Assembly (NCBI GenBank): GCA_027484425.1
Contig: JAIXSZ010000053.1
Coordinates: forward strand, 1 to 55,514
Reading direction: 5' to 3'
DNA from: Sphingobacteriales bacterium
Lineage (GTDB): Bacteria; Bacteroidota; Bacteroidia; Chitinophagales; Chitinophagaceae
DNA length: 55,514 nt
Under the pieces are notes generated by a model, which worked only from the letters and a program-made list of their open reading frames with translations, was not told the origin of the DNA and searched no databases. Within the stretch, counting starts at the first letter, position 1, and every line of letters begins with the position of its first letter. Positions 45,178-55,200 of the stretch are shown here, piece by piece. Position numbers and translations under genes: made by a program.

Positions 45178-45792
45178 TCAAAAATCCAGATTTGTATCCA
45201 TTACATTACGGAAGGTAATATTGACTCTTGTACTCGAAACTAGACGAGTTTTGGGTAGCTGATGTTCCCAATTAGTTTGCATATCACCCTTCATTAGCAA
45301 CAAACTACCATTATCGAGTTGAAGGGTGACAGGTGTAGCTTTTGACTTGTAAGGTCGAATCTGAAATGCACGCCCAGCACCGAAACTAACGGACGCTATA
45401 ACTGGCTGTCTTCCTAATTCTTTCTCATTATCTCTGTGCCATCCCATACTGTCATTATGATCTCTGTATCTGTTGAGTAATGCCACATTAAAGCTACAGC
45501 GAGTGAGATGTTCTACCCTGTTTTTAATTAACAGCAATGAATCGGTCCAATTAGTTGCTGGCATTCTAATACCTGAGTAGCCATATGACACTCCTTCATT
45601 ACCATATAATGCCGTGAGACGAGGCTGCATAATAGACTTACCAAACATCTTGATGGGCTCTTGTTTCCATTTTATTGATGTTATTAGATCATCAAAAAAC
45701 ATTTGAGATTCCAGTTCATAAAAAATGCTTTTGAAATAGTAAAGCTCCCCTCCAAATGGTAATAGATTATCAAATGAGTCTTGGAAAAACAT
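45178..45792 (-). CDS. alkB: AlkB-type alpha-ketoglutarate-dependent nucleic-acid dealkylase
   Basis: 204 residues from ATG 45792. AlkB removes alkyl lesions from DNA/RNA bases oxidatively. Iron ligands H119-x-D121 (MGWHRDNE) and H177 (WEHQLPK), 2-oxoglutarate arginine R189 (TRVNITFR), and the nucleotide-lid segment RLTALYGNEGVSYGYSG are present. An ATG at 45870 extends the frame by 26 residues; the shorter start is preferred because family members begin close to LPFGGELYYF, and TAGATTTC, a -7-like sequence, falls between the two. The second Fe/2-oxoglutarate enzyme in 2 kb, but of a different subfamily. Confidence 0.92.
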   Translation of the reverse strand: MFFQDSFDNLLPFGGELYYFKSIFYELESQMFFDDLITSIKWKQEPIKMFGKSIMQPRLTALYGNEGVSYGYSGIRMPATNWTDSLLLIKNRVEHLTRCSFNVALLNRYRDHNDSMGWHRDNEKELGRQPVIASVSFGAGRAFQIRPYKSKATPVTLQLDNGSLLLMKGDMQTNWEHQLPKTRLVSSTRVNITFRNVMDTNLDF

Positions 45793-45870
45793 TAAGTTAT
45801 TACGTTGAAAAAAAGGTTTGAAATCTACAGAATTTAACAGACGTAAAAATCGGTAAAAAGGTGTGTCCAA

Positions 45871-46291
45871 TTATCGAGGATATCAGCATTTTTCGAAAAA
45901 ACAGCGTTTTTTAGCCATCCTACTAAAAATAGTTTACAAATAATATTTTATATTATTTGAGGCAAACAAACGAGTGAAAGATTTTTACATTTAAACAAAT
46001 CAAAATTTTAACCAACAATTAATCATTGTCACGAAATATCGTGAAATACTTATCAGTGTGGAGTTTTAGATTAAATGGCATTAAAAGGAAACAAAAACAT
46101 TAGCGAATACCTAATACATAACAATAACCACAGCAGAACAAACATAAAATCACTTTTAACAAACAGACAACTAATTGAGTATGAGCGGAATCATTGAGTA
46201 TGATAGTAAAGTATACGGTTTGTGAAATTGACAATAAAATATTTTAGCTTTAAGGTAGTCTTAACATTATTGTTGCAATAAATTAACAGTT
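45871..46291. other. AT-rich intergenic region upstream of the second giant gene
   Basis: 421 bp (about 500 bp if alkB starts at 45792), AT-rich, with no supportable ORF. It holds a weak promoter candidate TAGCTTTA (46245-46252) with TTG 14 nt (46228-46230) or 22 nt (46220-46222) upstream. No defined operator or RNA structure is seen. Confidence 0.5.
46245..46252 (+). promoter_or_regulatory. Candidate -7 element TAGCTTTA for giant gene 2
   Basis: One mismatch (final A for G) to TAnnTTTG, the same deviation as the element before giant gene 1 (TAACTTTA). The predicted leader to ATG 46292 is about 33 nt. Confidence 0.45.
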
Positions 46292-49200
46292 ATGAACAGT
46301 ACAATTTACAAAGCAGTGACAAGAATTATTATTATCCTGTTGGTTGCATTGACCAGTGTGGTGAATGCACAGACCGTTACATTGATAGATCCTGCAGGCG
46401 CTGGCGGTTTTGAATTAGGAACTGACTTTCCTTCGAATGGATGGACAGTTGTTTCACCTGCCACTCAGTTTTGGCGTATTGGCACTGCAGCAACGGGATT
46501 TAGTGGTACGAGGGGTGCCTACTGGGGTACTGCATTAGCAAATACATACGCATTAACCACATCCAGAACGGGACACTTTTATAGGGATGTAACAATACCT
46601 GCAGGAGCAACAAATGTTGTACTGTCTTGGTCATTGAAAGGAAATGGAGAAACAAGTTGGGATAGGTTACTTGTATACACTGCGCCAACTACAGTTACAC
46701 CAGTATCAGGCACACCACTATCAAATTCAACAACATTAGCAGGTGCAACATTACAATACACACAAAGTAGTTTTTTTAGTGCTTACACTACCCAGTCAGT
46801 AACATTATCTGGATTTGCTGGCACTACATTTAGGGTAATATTTACCTGGCAAAATGATGCTTCTGGTGGTACTACCCCACCTGCTGCAATAGATAACATA
46901 TCACTTACTTATTGTCCGCTACCAGCAGCTAATACAGGCACAACTTCGGTATGTGTAGGAAGTACTACTACCATAAGCAACACTGGTAGTGGAACATGGA
47001 GTAGCAGTAACGCTACCATAGCTAGCATTAACTCTTCTGGTGTGGTAACAGGAGTAGCTGCAGGAACAGCAACAATTACGTTCACAAACAGTTGCGGTAA
47101 TACTTCAACTACTGTAGTGACCGTAAATCCTGCAGCAGGAGCCGTATCAGTAAGTGGTGGAGGAACTTTCTGTGTGGGTACTAGTGCAACGTTATCTGCA
47201 AGTGGAGGTAGTGGTGGAACTATTTATTATCAGAATACAACATCAAATGGAACATCAACTGCAATAGCATCTGCATCTCAACTTATAAGTGCAAATGGCA
47301 CTTATTATTTTAGAGCAAGAACAGCACTTGGTTGTTGGGGAACACAAGGTAGTGCTACTTACAACACTACTACACCACTGCCTATTAGTGGTAATACAGG
47401 TTCAATATGTCCAGCAACTACAATGGCACTAACAAACGCTTCAGGAGTCGGCACATGGACAAGTAGCAACGCTAGTATAGCCACGGTGGGACTATCAAGT
47501 GGAAATGTAAGTGGAGTAGATGCAGGCACTGCTACTATAACATTTACACTAACATCTACAGGTTGTAGTGTATACTCAGTAGTTACAGTGAATGCAGCGC
47601 CTGCTGCAATAGCTGGAACATTGACTGTTTGCCCATTACTGAACACTACTCTTACCAACTCATCGGGAACTGGCACATGGACCTCAGGCAATGCAACCAT
47701 AGCACTTATTGGCAGTAGCGACGGTGTGGTAACAGGAGTTAGTTCTGGTACAAGCAACATAACTTTTACTTTAGCGACAACGGGCTGTAGCAACACAACT
47801 GTAGTAACTGTTAATCCATCCCCTGCTGCAATTGGAGGCACATTGAGCGCGTGTGTTACTGCTAGTAGTACATTATCTAACCCAACTCCAGGTGGATTAT
47901 GGACAAGCAGCAACCCAGCCATAGCCAGTATTAGCAGTGGTGGTGTGGTAACAGCAGGCAGTACTGCTGGTACTGTAACTATATCCTATACAGTATCCGG
48001 ATGTCCATCATTGGCAACATTTGCAGTAAACGGATCACCTGACCCTTCTATAACAGGAACGACTCTGTTCTGTACTGGAACGACTACAACACTAGCAAAT
48101 GCTGGTGGTGTAGGTAACTGGACTAGTAGCAATCCAGGAGTAGCTATAGCAGGAGCAACAACAGGCATCATAACTGGTGCAACTGCAGGAACAGCTAATA
48201 TATCCTACTCGAATGGATGTGGTACACCAGCCAGTATAGTAGTAACAGTAAACCAAACACCTACTTCTATAACTGGTGCATCTGTAGCTTGTATGGGTAT
48301 CACAACAACATATACGAATGGTGTAGCTGGTGGTGCATGGAGCAGTAGCAATACAGGAGTAGCTACAATAAACAGTAGTACTGGCGAGCTGACTCCTGTT
48401 AGTGTAGGCACTACAAACATTACCTATAGTTTGGGTAATGGATGTGCTAATGCAGTATTGAATGTGGCAGTTCAAACAGCGCCTGGAGGTATATCTGGTT
48501 CATCATTTTTGTGTATTGGGTCTGGCTCAACATACCTCAACACCTCAGCAGGGGGCACATGGAGTAGTAGTAATACTGCAATAGCAACTATAGGTAGCAG
48601 TAGTGGCATAGCAAATGGAGTGACGCAAGGCACAGTAACAATAAGCTACATAAATGGATGCGGAACTGCTACAAGAGCAATAAGTATAAATGCTGTACCA
48701 ACTACTATAACAGGTAGCACACTGGCATGCCTTAGTAGCAGTACAACATTAAGCAATACAAGCTTAAATGGAACTTGGAGTAGTAGCAACCCTACAGTAG
48801 CACCAGTAGGAAGCACAACTGGTATAGTAACTGGGAGTAGTGTAGGCACTGCTACTGTAACATATAGCAATGGTTGCTTACCCAATGCAACTATTGTAGT
48901 TAGTGTAAACTCAAACTCAACAGCAATAACTGGAACTGCTACTGTTTGCCAAGGATCAACAACAAGCTTAAGTAGTACACCATCGGGTGGTACATGGATA
49001 AGTAGCAATGGAAGTATAGCGTCTATAAATACATCCGGCTTAGTAACAGGTATCAACAATGGTACGGCAACTATTACCTACAGTTCTGGATGTGGTACCC
49101 CTTCAACAAGAGATGTGACCGTTAATGCTTTTGCAACTTGCGCTCCAGCATATTGTGCTCCTGTATCAAATTGTGGTGCAAGTGATAACATCTCAAATGT

Positions 49201-52200
49201 GACGTTTGCCGGCATAAATAATACTACTGGTTGCGCTGATTTGACTTTATATTCCACACCTGTAGCGTCAGTTACTCAAGGAATAAGTTCTTCATTTACA
49301 ATGACAGTATCAAATGGAGGTACAGAATATGGAGCAGTTTGGATAGACTACAACCAAAATGGCCTATTTGATGCAAGCGAATATTATTTTGTTGGGTCTG
49401 GTCCAGGATTTACCACCACAATATCAATACCAATACCAACAACAGCAAAACCTGGTATCACAAGAATGAGGGCACGATCTAGATACAATGCGACCCTAGC
49501 TAGTACAGATGCCTGCACTGTTTATACTTATGGTGAAACTGAAGACTACTATGTTAACATTAACTGTAATACACCAGCTATAGGTGGAGTCAACACTATC
49601 TGCGTTGGGGCTACAACTACATATACTAACGCCACTTCTGGTGGTACATGGAGCAGCAGCAACAATGGAGTTGCAACGATCAACGCAGCAACAGGTGTTA
49701 TAAACGGGATTAGTATTGGCACTGCCAGCATTACCTACATTACAAACCTTGGATGCCCCGTTTACAAAACTATTACTGTAAGTCAACCTAATGCAACATC
49801 GGGCAGCAGCTCTGTATGTATAGGTAGCAGTACAACATTAACTAACTCATCAGGGGCAGGCACTTGGGCTAGTAGCAATGTTGGAATTGCGAGTGTGGAT
49901 GCTGCAACTGGTATCGTAACAGGTAATGGCGCTGGTACGGCGAATATTACATTCACATTAACCTCTACAGGTTGTAGTATTAATAGAGTTGCAACTGTTA
50001 ACTCATTGCCTGCTACAATAACCGGATCATTAAGTGTGTGTGAAGCAATATCAACAGCACTAAGTAATGTAAGTGGAACAGGTACCTGGATAAGTAGCAA
50101 TACATCGGTAGCGATTATAGGTAGCACAACCGGTGTGGCTACAGGGGCATCCTCAGGCACATCAGTTATAACATTTACGCTAACATCAACTGGATGTAAA
50201 ACCACTTCTGTCCTTAATGTAAATCCATCGCCTGACCCAATTGCAGGAACTCTAAGTGCTTGTATTACTGCTACAAGTGCTCTAAGCAGTACTAGCGTGG
50301 GGGGAACATGGAGTAGTAGCAACACAGCAATAGCAACAGTAAATACTACAGGCATTGTTACAGCAGGCGCAACATCGGGAACAACAACCATAAGCTATAT
50401 AGTAGCGGGTTGCCCTGCAGTTGCGACTTTTGCGGTAAATGGATCACCTAGTGCGATAACAGGGTCTTCAACTTTGTGCGCTGGTAGCACCACTACCTTG
50501 TTTAATGCAGGTGGAACTGGCACATGGAGCAGCAGCAATATTAGTATTGCTACAGTAGATGGTAGTGGTATAGTTACAGGAATTGCAGCTGGTACAGCAG
50601 CTATAAGTTATTCAAATGGCTGTGGTACTCCTGCAAGTAAAATTGTGACAGTGTTGGCTACGCCAAGCACTATAAGCGGTGCACCTGTGGTATGTGCGGG
50701 AGCTTCATCAACTTACTCTAATTCTATACCCGGAGGCACATGGAGTAGCAGCAGTTCTTCTGTTGCTACTATTGTATCAGGTACAGGGGTATTGAATGGA
50801 ATAACAGGAGGAACTACAACAATAACTTATAATTTAGGAAATGGGTGTTCTGCTGCAACACTTGCTGTTACCATAAATGGAGGTCCGGCTGGGATTACTG
50901 GTACCACTTCTATTTGCACAGGAACATCAACCACGCTCAGCAACGTAGAAGCTGGAGGAACATGGAGTAGCAGCGATGTGTTAATCGCTACAATCAATTC
51001 CACAACAGGTTTAACGTCAGGTATAAATGCTGGAACTGCTGTCATAAGTTACAATAATGGATGCGGCACACCAGCTACAATCACAATAACTGTAAACGGG
51101 GCACCAGGAACGATTTTAGGAACTACAAATGGTTGTGTAGGTGTACCAACAAACTTAACAAACAGTGCGACAGGTGGCACTTGGACTAGTTCAAATACAT
51201 CTATTGCAACAATAGTGTCAACAACAGGAGTGCTAACAGGGCTTAGTGCCGGAACAACTACCATTACTTATTCAAATGGTTGTGGAACTGCTGCGACAAG
51301 AATTCAAACCATCAATGCCACTCCAGCGGCAGTATCCATTTCTCCATCGCCAACTGCAACTATATGTGCTGGAACTGGAACTGTATTTACTGCGAGTACA
51401 ACACCAATTATCCCGGGAGCTTTTAGTTTATCGTCTGGAACAATTTCCCTGGCTGTAACTGATGGATTAGCAGCTGGGGTTCTTGCATCATTGTCAGTAT
51501 CAGGCATACCAACAGGATCTACAATTACAGGCGTATCAGTAACTATGAATATGATTCACACTTGGATAAGTGATATGATTGTGAACTTAAAAGCTCCCAA
51601 TGGAAACATTCTAAACTTATTTAACCAACATGGTGGTAGTGGAGATAACTTTACTAATACTATAGTCAGCTCTGCAGGTTCAACTGCTATCAGTGGTGGA
51701 ACACCACCCTACACTGGAACATACTCACCTACTGCCAACATAGGTGTAGGCGCTACTGGTAACACATCAAACGTTGCAGCATTTTCATCTTTATATAGTG
51801 TACCCAACGGTACATGGTCATTAGTATTAAATGACATAACAACACCTGATGCTGGCACTTTGACATCTTGGAGTATCAACATAAATTATGTAAGCCCACC
51901 ACCGCTCACATGGGCACCTACTACAGGTCTCTTCACTGATGCTGGTCTTACTACACCTTATACTGGAACAGATCTAGCAACTGTATATGCGTCACCTGCA
52001 GCTACTAGTGTATATACGGTATCTGCTACACTGCCAAGCACAGGTTGTTCTAGCAATACAACAGCTACAGTAACAGTAAACCCGACACCTAGTGCAATAA
52101 CTGGTACGCTTAGTGCTTGTATCGGTGGAACAAGTACATTGAGTAGTAGTACACCCAGCGGCACGTGGAGCAGCAGTGCTCCTGGAGTTGCCAGCATCAA

Positions 52201-55200
52201 CTCAGCTGGATTGGTGACTGCAGGTGGTAGTGCTGGTACTACTACAATAACCTACACTGTAGCAGGTTGCTTCACAACTGCAACATTTGTTGTAAATGGA
52301 TCACCTGCAGCTATTACAGGCACGCCTAGTGTATGTACAGGACTAACAAGTACGCTTAGCAATCCAGGAGGTATAGGTGCATGGAGTAGCAGTAACACTG
52401 CAGTGGGCACCGTAGGTGCGAGTACTGGTGTTGTGAGTGGCTTGAGTGCAGGCACAACATTAATTTCCTATTCGAATGGATGCGGTACACCATCAAGTGT
52501 TGTTTTTACAGTTAACCAAACGCCATCTATTACTGGTGGAACTGGAATATGTGGAGGAATAACCTACTCACCAACAGGAGTATCTTCTGGTGGAACTTGG
52601 AGTAGTTCAGTTCCAGCTGTTGGAACTATCAATACTACCACAGGTGCATTTACAGGTATAAGCGCTGGCACTACAACGCTTACATATTCACTAGCTAATG
52701 GCTGTACCAATGCAACTTACTTACAGGGCGTATATGTGTCACCATCTGTGCTAACAATTACTCCCTCTAGTAGCACAATATGTTTAGGTGATAATGTAGC
52801 TCTAACAGGGTCAGCAACACCTGCAGCTACTGGAAGTACAAATGTATCTTCTGGTGCAATATCAGTGGCTGTAAGCAACTTAATTACAACTGGGTCTAGC
52901 TCTCCACTGTCAATAACTGGTGTACCAACCGGTGCAGTGATCACTGGTATGACATTGAACTTTAACATGACCCATACTTTCGTAGGAGATGTAATAATAA
53001 ATCTAAGAGCACCAAACGGAAATATCCTGAATCTGTTTAACGTACATGGTGGTGCAACAGCCAACTTTACGAACACAACAGTTAGCTCAACAGGTAGCAC
53101 TGCATTTGCGGCTGGTACAGCACCATATACTGGAACGTTTTCTGCAACTGCAGCGTTAGCAGTAGGTCCAACTGGTAATGTATCCAACGCAAGTGCATTT
53201 AGCAATCTATACAGTGTACCTAATGGAACATGGCAATTGATCGTACACGACGTAGCCAATGGTGACGACGGAACACTTACGTCTTGGAGCATCAATATAA
53301 ATTACAATTTGCCGCAATCATATACTTGGTCACCCAGTACAGGACTTTACACTGATGCAAGCTTATCTACTGCATACACTGGTGATGATAGAACAACTAT
53401 TTATGCATCTCCAGCGGCTACGACTACTTATACGGCAACGGTTACACTACCAGCCACAGGATGTAGCAGAACTAACAACACTACAGTAAGTGTAAATACA
53501 TTACCTGCAAGTACTACAGTAAGTACCTCTGGCACATATTGTGGTAGCACTACCCTTACCGCAACCAACGGTGGTGATGGCACAATGTATTATCAAGGTA
53601 CAACATCGAATGGAACATCAACTGCAACACCGGCATCATCTCAATTAATCACTACAAGTGGCACATACTACTTCCGCGCAAGATCTGAAAGTGGCTGCTG
53701 GGGACCACAGGGCAGTGCATCAATAACTATTAACCCATTCCCAACAGTACCAGCTATCACAGGATCAACTACACTATGCGATAATGGTAATACTACTCTC
53801 GCCAACACAACTAGCGGTGGGATATGGACAAGTAGTAATAGCACAGTTGCTACCGTTGGAAGTGGCAGCGGAATAGTATCAGGAGAATCAACAGGGACTG
53901 CTGGAATAACATACAGTGTTACTAATGAATTCAGTTGTACTACTGAAGCAAACACAATAGTAACCGTGAATCCTTTGCCTACTGTCGCCGCAATAACAGG
54001 CACATTTATAGTTTGCGAAACAGCAAATAGTACTTTATCAAGCAGCACGCTTGGTGGTGAATGGACTAGCGGTACTACTGCTGTCGCTACTATAGGCAGT
54101 ACCACAGGCATTCTAACGGGCGTTATTGCTGGTACCAGTATCATTAGTTACACTGCTACAAACGGTTTTGGATGCAGTAATAATGCGATTGCAACTATTA
54201 CTGTTAATCCGCTACCAACTGTTGTTTCTATTACAGGCCCGACATCTGTATGTGTTGGATCTACAATAAGTTACAGCACACCCACTACAGGTGGCGTATG
54301 GAGCACCAGCGATATTTCTATTGCAACAATAAGTTCTTCTGGTGTAATAACTGGAGTTTCATCTGGTACAGTGAATATAACATACAGTGTTACAAATGAA
54401 TATAGCTGCACGACAATATCCACCTCTACAATAACAGTTAATCCGTTACCAACAGTTGCAGCAATATCTGGTGTAGATTTTATGTGTAACGGTGGAACAT
54501 CTACATTCTCAAATATTACCAGTGGAGGTGATTGGTCTAGCAGCTCTATAGCAATAGCAACGGTAGGGACAACTGGCGATGTTACTGCTATTAATGCTGG
54601 CACAGTAACTATTTCATATTCAGTAACAAACATTCACGGATGCAATACAACTGTTGTAAAAAATGTAACAGTAAATACAACTCCTACAGCTGCGCCTACT
54701 AACAGTGGTCCAATTTGTAATGGTGGTACTGTAACACTCACTGCTAACCCAGGTGGTAGTACCGCAACTTATACTTGGAGCGGACCAGCTTTGTCGTCTA
54801 CAACTACTGCCAACCCAACAGCAACTCCTTCGGTTACTTCTGTGTATTCGTTGACGGTAACTAACGGAACAACTGATGCCGGTTGTACACCTTCTACAGT
54901 GTACACTACAACTGTAACAGTAAGGCCTACTCCTACTGCCGTACCTACGAACAATGGCTATATATGCGCAGGTGGTACAGTAACACTTACTGCCAACCCT
55001 GCTAGTGGTGCTAACACATTTGTTTGGAGCGGTGCTGCTTTGTCTGCAACTGGCGCTGAAAACCCAACGGCTACGCCAACAGCTACTGCTGTTTACTCAC
55101 TTACTGTTAGTGATGGAACTACTGACAATGGTTGTAGCCCAGCTACAGTCTACACTACTTCTGTAACGGTAAACAGTACACCTACTGCTGCACCTACTAA

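Noticed and set aside
46500..54954. Many long antisense open frames opposite giant gene 2 (for example 47359-47922, 49783-50391, 52717-53295 on the minus strand)
   Set aside because: They are low-complexity Val/Pro/Leu-rich shadows of the Thr/Ser/Gly-rich sense repeats, with no start context, promoter or recognisable domain.
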